A stretch of 64,000 nucleotides of DNA from Enterococcus phoeniculicola ATCC BAA-412 (GTDB lineage Bacteria; Bacillota; Bacilli; Lactobacillales; Enterococcaceae). The position numbers and the translations under genes were made by a program. The notes beneath the pieces were generated by a model, which ran no database searches, was not told the origin of the DNA, and saw nothing but the letters and a program-made list of their open reading frames with translations. The DNA lies in contig NZ_ASWE01000003.1 in NCBI RefSeq assembly GCF_000407505.1, positions 310,001 through 374,000 on the forward strand. The letters are read 5' to 3'. Shown here in pieces: positions 54,186 through 64,000 of this stretch (position 1 is its first letter; each line of letters begins with the position of its first letter).

Positions 54186-54866
54186 ATGAATACAATTCTC
54201 ATTATTGAAGACGATAAACATTTATTAAGACTCTATGCTTCGGTTCTTAACAAAGCACATTTTAAAACAATTGAGGCTTTGAATGGTGAAGAAGCGTTTG
54301 ATATTTTAGATAAACAATATGTTGACTTGATTATTACGGATGTCATGATGCCAGAGATGGATGGATTTGAATTTTCCAAATTGTTAAGAGAGACGGGGAA
54401 TAAAACACCGATTCTGATGATTACAGCTAAAAATACCTTTGAAGATAAGAAGCGCGGATTCAAATTAGGTATTGATGACTATATGGTGAAGCCAATTGAT
54501 GTGAAAGAAATGGTGTTAAGAGTAGAAGCACTGTTAAGAAGGGCGAAAAGTTTCTATGCCCAAGAGCTTGTGGTAAACACCACTTCCTTAAATCAAGAAG
54601 AGCTGACGGTGACACAAAATGAACAGATAACAGTAGTCCCGCAAAAAGAGTTTCAGTTACTATATAAATTATTGTCGTATCCCAATAAAATATTTACCAG
54701 ACAGCAGTTAATGGACACAATTTGGGGATTAGAGACGGATACAGAGGAGCGGACGATTGATGTACACATTAAACGTTTACGGACTCGATTTGAGAAAAAT
54801 ACGGACTTTCAGATTGTAACGGTTCGAGGGTTAGGCTACAAAGCGGTGATTACGTATGAGAAATAA
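54186..54866 (+). CDS. OmpR-family response regulator
   Basis: A 226-residue regulator. Receiver domain with acidic pocket IIEDD, phosphoacceptor Asp in LIITDVMMPEMDG, Lys in YMVKP; C-terminal winged helix ends HIKRLRTRFE...VRGLGYK. ATG 54186 has GGGAGG eight bases upstream. It overlaps the histidine kinase gene by 11 bases. Divergent from the ABC transporter; repeated TTCATGAA/CGTGAATCTTTCAT elements at about 54046-54090 may be its binding sites. Confidence 0.9.
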   Translation: MNTILIIEDDKHLLRLYASVLNKAHFKTIEALNGEEAFDILDKQYVDLIITDVMMPEMDGFEFSKLLRETGNKTPILMITAKNTFEDKKRGFKLGIDDYMVKPIDVKEMVLRVEALLRRAKSFYAQELVVNTTSLNQEELTVTQNEQITVVPQKEFQLLYKLLSYPNKIFTRQQLMDTIWGLETDTEERTIDVHIKRLRTRFEKNTDFQIVTVRGLGYKAVITYEK

Positions 54867-55887
54867 ATTACGTTCCAAGCTTTGGATTTATTTAGCGAGT
54901 ATCATTTTTTTGCTTATTTTAACGACGTTTATCGTCTTCACATTCATTATTTATTTGATTGCACGGTTTAATTTATTATCAGGTCAGGAAAGATTTTTTC
55001 CAATATTTATCTTTATTTCAGCATTTAGTATCATCATCAGCTCAGGTGTCTCAGCGATTGTTGGAAAAAGAATTCTGAAACCTATTGCAGAGCTTAGAAA
55101 AAGTATGAATCAGGTGACTCAGGGAGACTTCTCCATTCAAATGAATCAGGTCTACACGATAGATGAAGTGAGTGATCTATACACAGATTTTAATATTATG
55201 GTCAAAGAATTGGGGAGTACAGAGACATTAAGAAATGACTTTGTTTCCAGTGTTTCCCATGAATTTAAGACACCTATCACAATTATTCAAGGGTATGTTC
55301 AGCTTTTACAGGATTCTGAGTTGACACCAGAAGAACGTGCCGAATTTTATCAGCGGATTTTGGAAGGAACACAGCAATTAGCTACATTGTCAGATAATAT
55401 TTTGAAATTGACGAAACTAGAAACGCAAAATAGTGAGATTGAGAAAGCAGACTTTCGATTAGACGAACAAATTCGAGAGGTCATTTTGTTTTTACAGCCT
55501 AAATGGGAAAGACGAAACTTGAGTTTAGACATAGAGTTGCCGAATGCTGTTTATAATGGAAGTGAAGAATTTCTCTATCAGGTATGGTTAAATATATTGG
55601 ATAACGCCATTAAATACAATAAGGAAAATGGACATATTTCAGTGAAGCTGGAAGAAAAATCTTCTGTATTTTTAGTAGAAATTGTTGACTCTGGAGTAGG
55701 GATGACTGATGCGGAGGCTGAAAAGTCTTTTGATAAGTTCTATCAAGCAGATAGAAGCCGAAAAACAGAAGGAAACGGCTTGGGATTATCGCTATCTCAA
55801 AAAATTATTGAGCTTCATAAAGGGCATATTCGTGTAAACAGCAAGCTAGATATTGGGACGGTATTTGTGATTGAACTACCGAAATAA
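54856..55887 (+). CDS. Sensor histidine kinase
   Basis: A 343-residue membrane kinase. Two TM helices (about 10-35 and 48-70) with a very short extracellular loop, then HAMP, HisKA with phosphoacceptor His in SSVSHEFKTP, and HATPase with N box (NILDNAIKYN), G1 (DSGVGM) and G2 (GNGLGLSLS). The short loop is typical of intramembrane-sensing kinases that work with ABC transporters, in keeping with the divergent MacB-like gene. Confidence 0.9.
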   Translation: MRNKLRSKLWIYLASIIFLLILTTFIVFTFIIYLIARFNLLSGQERFFPIFIFISAFSIIISSGVSAIVGKRILKPIAELRKSMNQVTQGDFSIQMNQVYTIDEVSDLYTDFNIMVKELGSTETLRNDFVSSVSHEFKTPITIIQGYVQLLQDSELTPEERAEFYQRILEGTQQLATLSDNILKLTKLETQNSEIEKADFRLDEQIREVILFLQPKWERRNLSLDIELPNAVYNGSEEFLYQVWLNILDNAIKYNKENGHISVKLEEKSSVFLVEIVDSGVGMTDAEAEKSFDKFYQADRSRKTEGNGLGLSLSQKIIELHKGHIRVNSKLDIGTVFVIELPK

Positions 55888-56010
55888 GAAAGAAGCAGTT
55901 TTAGAAGAAATATAAGTTATCTGCTATGGAGGCAATGTGCTATGCAAAAAAATATATTTTTTCAAGAAGACATGCGACAATGAATAAAAATGAATCGAGG
56001 AGGAGCGAAA

Positions 56011-56364
56011 ATGGCAGATCATAAAATCTTTCATATGAGTTTTGCGAGTGTTTATCCTTTATATATCAAAAAAGCAGAGCGAAAACTGCGAACAAAAGAA
56101 GAAGTGGACACCATCATTTACTGGTTAACTGGTTATGATGAGGAAAGCTTGAAACAACAGATTGACCGTGCTGTTGATTTTACGACTTTTTTTGCAGAAG
56201 CACCAAAGATGAATGAGGCAGCACCGCTAATTAAAGGAGTAGTCTGTGGGGTACGGGTAGAAGAAATTGACGATCCACTTATGCAGAAGATACGGTATTT
56301 AGATAAGCTTATTGATGAGCTGGCAAAAGGGAAAAAGATGGAGAAAATTTTGAGAAAAGCATAG
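56011..56364 (+). CDS. DUF2200 family protein
   Basis: A 117-residue cytoplasmic protein matching the DUF2200 family ([30 protein letters not shown]). ATG 56011 follows AGGAGGAG. Family function is unknown; structural work elsewhere places it near YdhG/DUF1801-like folds, but I cannot assign a role. Confidence 0.8.
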   Translation: MADHKIFHMSFASVYPLYIKKAERKLRTKEEVDTIIYWLTGYDEESLKQQIDRAVDFTTFFAEAPKMNEAAPLIKGVVCGVRVEEIDDPLMQKIRYLDKLIDELAKGKKMEKILRKA

Positions 56365-56548
56365 TTTTTTTCTAGTCGAGATGATGAAAAATTCCTCCTT
56401 GTTAGAAAGAGCATTTTAACAAGATATTTAGAGGAACTTGCGAAAGATAGTTTGTCTTTTACTTTATAAGTGAGGGTGCAGATGTCTTATGCATATGGAC
56501 GATTTTTAACTGAGAAAGGGATAAAACCGATAAAGATAGGAGGAGGTC

Positions 56549-56944
56549 GGGACAGAAGTGTTCAGCTTATTTTCGAAGCCTTCAACTCTAGCATGTCTCA
56601 TGCGTAGAAGTTGTTGAGAGACAAACGCAGTGGAGACCTTCAACTCTAGCATGTTTCATGCGTAGAAGTTGTTGAGAGCGAAACGCAGTGGAGACCTTCA
56701 ACTCTAGCATGTTTCATGCGTAGAAGTTGTTGAGAGCGAAACGCAGTGGAGACCTTCAACTCTAGCATGTTTCATGCGTAGAAGTTGTTGAGAGCGAAAC
56801 GCAGTGGAGACCTTCAACTCTAGCATGTTTCATGCGTAGAAGTTGTTGAGAGCGAAACGCAGTGGAGACCTTCAACTCTAGCATGTTTCATGCGTAGAAG
56901 TTGTTGAGAGCGAAACGCAGTGGAGATGAGTTCCTTCTGTTCCC
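56549..56944. repeat. Six tandem 58-bp hairpin repeats with short inverted ends
   Basis: Six head-to-tail units start at 56581, 56639, 56697, 56755, 56813 and 56871; units 2-6 are essentially identical and unit 1 has a few changes. Each unit forms a stem of about 13 bp with two one-base bulges (CAACTCTAGCATG with CATGC..TAGA..GTTG). The array is bracketed by GGGACAGAAG (56549-56558) and its near reverse complement CTTCTGTTCCC (56934-56944). No open frame spans it. It has no unique spacers and is not a CRISPR array. Confidence 0.9.
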
Positions 56945-56965
56945 ACCCTTTATTAAGATTTTACA

Positions 56966-57002
56966 AAGGTGTGGAATAACTTAATTAGTTATGTCCCACC
57001 TT
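56966..57002. repeat. Dispersed palindromic repeat, copy B
   Basis: Inverted copy of the element at 23996-24031, sharing 27 exact bases. It lies 22 bp after the 58-bp array and before the LicT promoter. It can fold into one hairpin and may also serve as terminator; the following TTCTTTC is weakly T-rich. Confidence 0.7.
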
Positions 57003-57028
57003 CTTTCTTTTTTTTATTTGAAAAAAAC

Positions 57029-57075
57029 TTGACGATTTTAAAAAATGTGTTATCCTATATTTGTAAACACTTACA
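57029..57075 (+). promoter_or_regulatory. Promoter with overlapping cre site of the beta-glucoside operon
   Basis: TTGACG (57029-57034), 16-bp spacer, TATCCT (57051-57056). Immediately downstream, TGTAAACACTTACA (57062-57075) matches the cre consensus in 13 of 14 positions, so CcpA would block at the start site. Confidence 0.75.
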
Positions 57076-57081
57076 TAAAAT

Positions 57082-57152
57082 GGATTTGTTACGGAAAATG
57101 CCGGCATGACCTAAATGACCACAATTGTTGTGGCTCATTTGGGTCTTTTTTT
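57082..57152 (+). promoter_or_regulatory. RAT antiterminator site and overlapping terminator
   Basis: GGATTTGTTACGG...CCGGCATGACC (57082-57111) matches the ribonucleic antiterminator bound by LicT/BglG proteins. Its 3' end overlaps the terminator formed by GACCTAAATGACCACAA (57108-57124) and TTGTGGCTCATTTGGGTC, followed by a T run. Binding of the LicT-like protein would prevent termination and allow expression of its own operon. Confidence 0.85.
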
Positions 57153-57207
57153 GTTTTCAAATGGATGTGTGTTTATATAACTACTCGAGAGGAAGGTGAC
57201 TGATAAC

Positions 57208-58044
57208 GTGCACGTGCTAAGAAGAATTAATAACAACGTTGTATTAGCAGAAGAAAATGGAAAGAAAATTATTGTCATGGGAAATGGTGTAGGGTTTAAA
57301 GTTTATCCCAATGAGTCAATTGATGAGAAAAAAATCGAGCAGACGTTTGTTCCTCAAATGGAAAGTGAAGTGAGCTACTGGGAAGATATTCTAAAAGAAA
57401 TACCATTAGATGTCTTAACAACGGCTCAGAAAGTTTTGGAACTTGCTAAAAATCAATTAGATAAAGAACTTTCTCAAAATTTAATGGTTACGTTATCAGA
57501 TCATATTGTATTTTCGATAAAACGACTGGAAGAGGGAATACTGTTAAGCCATCCTTTGTCATGGGAAATTAAGCAATATTATCCTAAAGAACTTGAGGTT
57601 GCCAAAGAAACGTTAAGACTCATTAATCAAGAGTTGTCCATTCAACTGACAGAAGAAGAGGTCCCGTTTTTAGCCATGCATTTTGTAAATGCACAGATGA
57701 ATTATACAGGTGGCGTAGGGTCTGAGGATGTGATTGAAGTCATTCAGCAAAGTGTAAACATCATCAAATATCACTTCCAAATAGAAATTAATCAGAACAC
57801 CACTTCATTTGCCCGATTCGTTTCTCACTTGAGATACTATATCATTCGTCAATTAAAAAAAGAGCAGTCAGTGAATTCTTTGGACAATGAGCTCATTCAA
57901 GTAGTTCAAACAAAATATGCAAAAGAATATAATTGTGCAATAAAAATCGCTAATTATTTAGAAAAAAATTATCATACTCAAACAAATGAAAATGAACTGG
58001 TTTATTTGTCTCTTCACATTAATCGATTGGTGAAGGAAAGCTAG
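57208..58044 (+). CDS. licT: BglG/LicT-family transcriptional antiterminator
   Basis: A 278-residue antiterminator with an N-terminal CAT RNA-binding domain (RRINNNVVLAEENGKKIIVMG, in part) and two PRD domains with conserved histidines (LSDHIVFSI; MHFVNAQ; LSLHINRL). GTG 57208 is chosen because it places the family-typical HVLRRINNNVV at the start; GTG 57196 would overlap the RBS. It should bind the RAT site at 57082 when its PTS partner at 58062 is moving sugar and so leaves it unphosphorylated at PRD1. Confidence 0.87.
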   Translation: MHVLRRINNNVVLAEENGKKIIVMGNGVGFKVYPNESIDEKKIEQTFVPQMESEVSYWEDILKEIPLDVLTTAQKVLELAKNQLDKELSQNLMVTLSDHIVFSIKRLEEGILLSHPLSWEIKQYYPKELEVAKETLRLINQELSIQLTEEEVPFLAMHFVNAQMNYTGGVGSEDVIEVIQQSVNIIKYHFQIEINQNTTSFARFVSHLRYYIIRQLKKEQSVNSLDNELIQVVQTKYAKEYNCAIKIANYLEKNYHTQTNENELVYLSLHINRLVKES

Positions 58045-58061
58045 TTAAAGGAGGATCGTCC

Positions 58062-59918
58062 ATGGATATTCAAGAAGAGGTGAATCAAATTATCACAGGT
58101 GTAGGTGGGAAAAAAAACATTAAAACACTGACGCATTGTGTGACTCGACTACGATTTACTGTAAAAGAAGAGAAAGAAATCGATATAAAATCTATTGAAA
58201 AATTACCTGATGTTTTAGGGGTTCAAACGAGTGGGGGTCAATTCCAAGTAATTGTGGGTCCAAAAGTGGACAAACTATATAAAGAAGCGGTTTCTCAGAC
58301 GGGTGGAGCATTTTCAAATGAAGAGATGCCTGAAGAAAAGAAAAAATGGAAGTTTAGTTCTATATTAGAAACACTTTCAGCCATCTTGATTCCTAGTTTA
58401 CCACCAATCATTGGTGGCGGGATGATTAAAGGATTTTTATTCATGTTTTGGCAATTTGGCTGGGTGGAAATGGATAGTCAAATTTTTGAAGTAATCAATA
58501 TCATTTCAGATGGAATGTTCTATTTTTATCCGTTCTTACTGGCGGTGAGTGCTGCCAAACGTTTTAAAACAAATGAATACATGGCACTTGCTTTGGCTGG
58601 CTCTCTCATGTATCCATCGATTATTCAAGGAGCAGGTGAGTCTAGTGCACCTATTCGTATTTTAGGAGCCATTCAAATTCCATACATTGACTATAGTTCT
58701 TCAGTCATTCCAATCATTTTATCCGTTTTTGCTATGAGTTTTGTTTATCGCTTTTTCAAAGACCGGATACCAGACTTACTGAGTACTATATTTACGCCGA
58801 TGCTTACATTAGCAATTATGATTCCAGTAGAACTCGCATTATTAGCACCGCTTGGGTTTTATGCTGGTGATTACGTGGCAAAAGGAATGCAGGTTTTACT
58901 TGATTTTTCACCAATTCTTTCAGGATTTGTTATTGGAGCAACTCGTCCATTTCTCGTGTTGACAGGGACACATCATGCAATGAGGGCGATTGTACAACAG
59001 CAAATATCTACCTATGGGTATACCACAATTGGAGCAATGAACTATATGTCAGTTATTGCACAAGCAAGTGCTGCCTTAGGTGTTTTCCTAGTTGTAAAAA
59101 ATAAAAAAATGAAAAATATTTCGTTTAGTTCTGCAATTTCAGGATTTTTAGGGGTGACTGAGCCTGCACTTTATGGGGTCATTGTAAAATATAAAATTGT
59201 TATGATTGCAACAATGATAGGAGGAGGTATTGCGGCTTCGATTACCTCGTACTTTGGTTCAGCAGAATACGCGATGGTTATGTCGAGCTTGCTAACAATC
59301 CCAGCTACGTTTGGTAATGGATTTATTGGAATTGTTATTGGCATTCCAGTCGCTGTTCTCATTACATTGGCTATTATTTATATAGGGAAATCATCTATTT
59401 TGAATGAAGATAAGAAACGACAAACAGAGAAAGCACCAGCTGCTGCAGTGGAAAACAAGCAGACTGTCGAAATTAAAAATCCTGCAAATGGAACGGTCTT
59501 ACCTTTGTCTGTATTAAAGGATAAAACCTTTGCTAACGAGATTATGGGAAAAGGAATTGCAATTGCCTCAAGTGATGGGATATTGCGCGCACCTGTTAAT
59601 GGAGAAGTCACTGCCATTTTTCCAACTAATCATGCAATCTCTATTATTGGGGATACAGGAGTTGAGGTGCTTCTTCACGTAGGAATGGATACAGTTAACC
59701 TTAAAGGTCAGTTTTTCCATCCAAAAGTAAAACAAGGCGACAGCGTAAAGATTGGAGAGGAACTACTGCAGTTTGATCAAGAGAAAATCAAACAAGCGGG
59801 GTATGACGATATAGTGATTATGGTTATCACCAACACGCAAGAGTATTTAGATGTTTTACCAAATAAAGAAGATGGGCTTGTCAGCGGTCAAGAAAATCTC
59901 TTGACGGTTTTAGCATAA
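58062..59918 (+). CDS. PTS beta-glucoside-type transporter, EIIBCA
   Basis: A 618-residue complete permease. EIIB (about 1-85) with phospho-cysteine Cys26 in THCVTRLRF; EIIC (about 105-455) with ten or so TMs and the TGTHHAMRAI motif; EIIA glucose-type domain (about 475-605) with His in VLLHVGMDT. It lies 17 bp after licT. Family is that of BglP-type beta-glucoside carriers, though following genes for amino sugars suggest that the natural sugar may be an N-acetylated or beta-linked amino sugar. Confidence 0.9.
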   Translation: MDIQEEVNQIITGVGGKKNIKTLTHCVTRLRFTVKEEKEIDIKSIEKLPDVLGVQTSGGQFQVIVGPKVDKLYKEAVSQTGGAFSNEEMPEEKKKWKFSSILETLSAILIPSLPPIIGGGMIKGFLFMFWQFGWVEMDSQIFEVINIISDGMFYFYPFLLAVSAAKRFKTNEYMALALAGSLMYPSIIQGAGESSAPIRILGAIQIPYIDYSSSVIPIILSVFAMSFVYRFFKDRIPDLLSTIFTPMLTLAIMIPVELALLAPLGFYAGDYVAKGMQVLLDFSPILSGFVIGATRPFLVLTGTHHAMRAIVQQQISTYGYTTIGAMNYMSVIAQASAALGVFLVVKNKKMKNISFSSAISGFLGVTEPALYGVIVKYKIVMIATMIGGGIAASITSYFGSAEYAMVMSSLLTIPATFGNGFIGIVIGIPVAVLITLAIIYIGKSSILNEDKKRQTEKAPAAAVENKQTVEIKNPANGTVLPLSVLKDKTFANEIMGKGIAIASSDGILRAPVNGEVTAIFPTNHAISIIGDTGVEVLLHVGMDTVNLKGQFFHPKVKQGDSVKIGEELLQFDQEKIKQAGYDDIVIMVITNTQEYLDVLPNKEDGLVSGQENLLTVLA

Positions 59919-59925
59919 AATTTGA

Positions 59926-61457
<1,532 letters not shown>

Positions 61458-61467
61458 TAAATAAAAG

Positions 61468-61513
61468 ACCCTGAAACACTGAGCTGATGAAGCTTTTGTT
61501 TCAGGGTTTTTTG
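61468..61513 (+). terminator. Terminator of the licT-PTS-chbG operon
   Basis: ACCCTGAAAC (61468-61477) and GTTTCAGGGT (61498-61507) pair perfectly and are followed by TTTTT. It separates this operon from murQ. Confidence 0.88.
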
Positions 61514-61590
61514 AGCGGTTCTATTTCTTGTTGAAAGAGTGCAAGAAGTCGTTGATTTCAGATAAGTTTCTTTTATTTTTAAAAATTTTT

Positions 61591-61650
61591 GAAATAATAT
61601 TTCTTTAAATAGAGTTAATAGTTGAAATATAATTTCATAAGATGTATACT
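61591..61650 (+). promoter_or_regulatory. murQ promoter with two operator-like palindromes
   Basis: -35 TTGAAA (61622-61627), 17-bp spacer, -10 TATACT (61645-61650). Two 13-bp palindromes, GAAATAATATTTC (61591-61603) and GAAATATAATTTC (61624-61636), are 33 bp apart centre to centre, three helical turns, and the second overlaps the -35. This geometry fits a dimeric repressor of the MurR/RpiR type. Confidence 0.7.
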
Positions 61651-61686
61651 CTTTTTTGTAAGAGATTCCATTTAGGATGTGAGTGC

Positions 61687-62580
61687 ATGTTAGAGAAGCT
61701 AGCAACGGAGAAGCGTAATGAATCAACAATGAATTTAGACAAGCTATCCGTGAGAGAAATTGCAATAAAAATGAATGAAGAAGACGGCAAAGTAATACAA
61801 GCAATCAAACAAGAAATAGATGCAATTGAGGAAGTGATTGTTAATGTTACAAATTGCCTGAAAAAAGGAGGGAGATTATTTTATATTGGCGCGGGTACAA
61901 GTGGTCGTTTAGGCGTGCTTGATGCAGCGGAGTGCGTCCCTACATTTAATATTAATCCAGAGATGGTTCAAGGATTGATTGCTGGCGGTCAAAAGGCAAT
62001 GACTGTTGCGGTTGAAGGAGCGGAGGATTCACTTACCTTAGCGGAAGAGGACTTAAAGGAACGAGGGTTAACAGAAAAGGACTTTGTATTAGGAATCGCT
62101 GCAAGCGGGCGAACACCTTATGTCATCGGCGGATTAACCTTTGCCCGTAAGTTAGGGGCTAAAACAGGAGCACTTTCCTGTAACAAACAGGCAGAGATCA
62201 GTAAGTATGCTGAGTTTGCAATTGAAGTAGAAGCAGGTCCGGAGGTGTTGACAGGCTCCACACGGTTAAAAGCAGGAACTGCCCAGAAATTAGTATTAAA
62301 TATGATATCAACAGCAAGTATGGTCCAATTAGGAAAAGTTTTTCAAAATTTAATGGTAGATGTTCAACCGACCAATATGAAATTAGTTGAACGCGCAAAG
62401 CGAATCATTATGGAAGCTACAGGCGTTTCATTTGAAAAGGCATCTTTTTATTTTGAAGATTCCCAGCAACACGTGAAATTAGCAATCGTTCGAATATTAA
62501 CGGGAACGTCGAATGAAGAAGCAGCGCGTCTTCTTGAAGAAAACCAAGGATTTGTTCAAAAATCTGTTGAAGACCACTAA
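61687..62580 (+). CDS. murQ: N-acetylmuramic acid 6-phosphate etherase
   Basis: A 297-residue SIS-fold enzyme that splits the lactyl ether of MurNAc-6-phosphate to give GlcNAc-6-phosphate and D-lactate. Hallmarks are GAGTSGRLGVLDAAECVPTF and AASGRTPYV, with the catalytic Glu of VEGAEDS. ATG 61687 is nine bases after AGGA; an in-frame start at 61642 would include the promoter. It is followed by a PTS EIIC gene, so the two probably deal with cell-wall sugars. Confidence 0.9.
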   Translation: MLEKLATEKRNESTMNLDKLSVREIAIKMNEEDGKVIQAIKQEIDAIEEVIVNVTNCLKKGGRLFYIGAGTSGRLGVLDAAECVPTFNINPEMVQGLIAGGQKAMTVAVEGAEDSLTLAEEDLKERGLTEKDFVLGIAASGRTPYVIGGLTFARKLGAKTGALSCNKQAEISKYAEFAIEVEAGPEVLTGSTRLKAGTAQKLVLNMISTASMVQLGKVFQNLMVDVQPTNMKLVERAKRIIMEATGVSFEKASFYFEDSQQHVKLAIVRILTGTSNEEAARLLEENQGFVQKSVEDH

Positions 62581-62715
62581 GTCTTGGTCATTGCTAGAGA
62601 GTATGAATCAATAAAAATCGTATCACCAGTAAAAAAATATTTGCACTAATAAGTATATAACTACAAGAAGCATTTATGGATACAAAAATAATCATCAATT
62701 AGGAGATGTAAAGAA

Positions 62716-64000
62716 ATGAGTAAAGTTTTAAGTTGGATTGAACTAAAGTTAATGCCTCCGATGGCTAAATTTGCCGAACAACGCCATATGAAAGCAATTC
62801 GTAACGGGGTTATTTCAACATTGTCTTTGATCATGATTGGGACACTATTTTTAACAATTGCCAACTTGCCTATTCCGGGATATGTTGACTGGATTAAACC
62901 TTATACAGCAGACTTAGCCATTCCGTTTAGAATTACGATGGGACTTTTAGGGATTTATGGTGCGTTTAGCATGGGCTATAATTTAACGAAATCCTACAAG
63001 TTAGATGGAATTACAGGAGGTATTCTTTCGTTAGCTACTTTTTTAATGCTGACAATTCCAGTAAATGTCGATGAATTGTTGCCAGAGGGTCAAGGTCTTG
63101 GTTGGGTATTGCCAATGAACTACTTAGGTGGATCAGGAATGTTCTCAGCTATTTTAGCAATGCTCTTTGCCAGTGAAATGTATCGATTATTCACTACACA
63201 CAATATTACAATTAAGATGCCGGAACAAGTGCCGCCAGCAGTTGCCCGAAGCTTTGAAGCCCTAATTCCTGGTGCATTTATTTTAACCGTTGTTTGGGTG
63301 GTTCGTGTAATTCTTGGACTAGATATTAATAAAATGCTTTTAGATTTATTTGCTCCTTTAGTGGATATTATGGGGAATAATCTTATCGGTGTTCTTTTAC
63401 CAATGTTCTTTATCCACTTATTATGGGCTGCTGGTGTTCATGGAATGAGTATTATTGGTTCTCTTGTTCGACCAATGTGGCTGGTTATGCTGGATGGAAA
63501 TGCGGCAGCATTTGCAGATGGTACACCAATTACTCAATTACCTTATATTGCGCCAGAACAGTTTTATCAATGGACAGTAACAATTGGTGGTGCAGGGGTA
63601 TCTATCTCAATCTGTATTTTACTTCTATTTTGTCGTTCTACATTCCTAAAACAAGTGGGACGTTTCTCACTTATTCCGGGAATTTTTAACATCAATGAAA
63701 TGTTAATTTTTGGTGTGCCGATTATCATGAATCCAATCTTAGCCATTCCATTTATCACGGCACCTTTAGTAACAAGTACCATTAGTTATTTTGCAGTGAA
63801 ATTTGGTCTAGTAAACGGATTTATCAGTAATCAGGCGTGGACACTTCCAGCGCCAATTGGTGCCTATCTATCTTCAGGAAATGACTGGAGAATGATTGTA
63901 CTTGTTGTGATTAATGTCCTTGTTGCTATGGCTATCTACTTCCCATTTGTTCGCATTTATGACAATAAGATGGTAGAAGAAGAGCTAGCTGCTTCTAATG
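62716..64000 (+). CDS. PTS EIIC, cellobiose (CelB/Lac) family, cut by the window end
   Basis: At least 428 residues with no stop in the window; family members have about 430-450, so only the very end is missing. Sequence pieces such as GVISTLSLIMIGTLFLTIANLP, WAAGVHGMSIIGSLVRPMW and NINEMLIFGVPIIMNP (the last with the conserved Glu) identify the lactose/cellobiose EIIC family. EIIA and EIIB must be encoded elsewhere, probably beyond the window. RBS AGGAG is ten bases before the ATG. Placed after murQ, it may carry a wall-derived disaccharide. Confidence 0.85.
   Translation, partial: MSKVLSWIELKLMPPMAKFAEQRHMKAIRNGVISTLSLIMIGTLFLTIANLPIPGYVDWIKPYTADLAIPFRITMGLLGIYGAFSMGYNLTKSYKLDGITGGILSLATFLMLTIPVNVDELLPEGQGLGWVLPMNYLGGSGMFSAILAMLFASEMYRLFTTHNITIKMPEQVPPAVARSFEALIPGAFILTVVWVVRVILGLDINKMLLDLFAPLVDIMGNNLIGVLLPMFFIHLLWAAGVHGMSIIGSLVRPMWLVMLDGNAAAFADGTPITQLPYIAPEQFYQWTVTIGGAGVSISICILLLFCRSTFLKQVGRFSLIPGIFNINEMLIFGVPIIMNPILAIPFITAPLVTSTISYFAVKFGLVNGFISNQAWTLPAPIGAYLSSGNDWRMIVLVVINVLVAMAIYFPFVRIYDNKMVEEELAASN

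Noticed and set aside
56581-56927. Possible CRISPR array
   Set aside because: The 58-bp units are directly contiguous and nearly identical throughout, with no unique spacers, and no cas genes are in the window.

Overview
The window is AT-rich, densely coded DNA from a low-GC Gram-positive bacterium of the order Lactobacillales, most likely Enterococcus or a close relative. The evidence is the mix of PTS operons, an Rgg-type regulator start, LPXTG surface proteins with sortases, an FLP/FNR-like regulon, MenA and ClC/NCS2/GltS-type transporters. Genus is inferred from gene content; no rRNA or tRNA is present to confirm it.

Layout. 0-3.3 kb: start of an Rgg-type regulator (minus strand, cut by the window edge), then a sugar PTS operon (EIICB, HAD phosphatase, EIIA). 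3.3-5.8 kb: a tyrosine recombinase gene lying between two inverted 29-bp core-type sites, with a consensus-like promoter inside the segment that points outward and a bidirectional terminator just outside. 5.8-22 kb: a pilus and surface-protein cluster with three sortase-substrate pilins, one polypeptide carrying two complete sortase domains, two coiled-coil proteins with a shared DivIVA-like C-terminal module, a type I signal peptidase, a two-TM coiled-coil protein, and two further LPXTG proteins with TTEPS-type repeat stalks (one BspA-like). 22-26 kb: small unknown proteins, TetR, Cof-type HAD and RpiR regulators. 26-29.6 kb: a P1B-type ATPase, a 94-residue protein, an HMA protein and an FLP/FNR-like regulator, with two FNR-type boxes at identical distance from their -10 elements. 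29.7-45 kb: P2-type Ca2+-like ATPase, Mga-like regulator, MenA, a candidate structured RNA ahead of a Smr-less MutS2 paralog, MarR plus an old-yellow-enzyme reductase, a Ser/Thr kinase and an HTH-like protein. 45-56 kb: ClC exchanger, a GltS / formiminoglutamate-processing operon, a purine permease, a MacB-like ABC fusion divergent from a two-component system, and a DUF2200 gene. 56.5-57 kb: six copies of a 58-bp tandem repeat. 57-64 kb: LicT-type antiterminator with RAT site, beta-glucoside-type PTS, NagB-like deaminase, ChbG deacetylase, MurQ and a cellobiose-type EIIC cut by the window end; together these suggest use of amino-sugar and beta-linked saccharides.

The most striking system is the 3.9-5.4 kb segment. 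Its two core sites have 11-bp inverted arms and the same 7-bp spacer in opposite orientation, the arrangement expected of an invertible DNA switch worked by the recombinase encoded inside it. A TTGACA-17-TATTCT promoter inside points left, away from the pilus genes, into a bidirectional terminator. Inversion would aim it at the pilus operon. I therefore infer a phase-variable pilus, shown here in the probable OFF orientation. This is read from sequence and is not demonstrated.

The pilus operon itself is unusual: a class C and a class A sortase are fused in one chain, so polymerisation and wall anchoring may be physically coupled, and the accompanying coiled-coil proteins may place the machinery at a particular site in the envelope.
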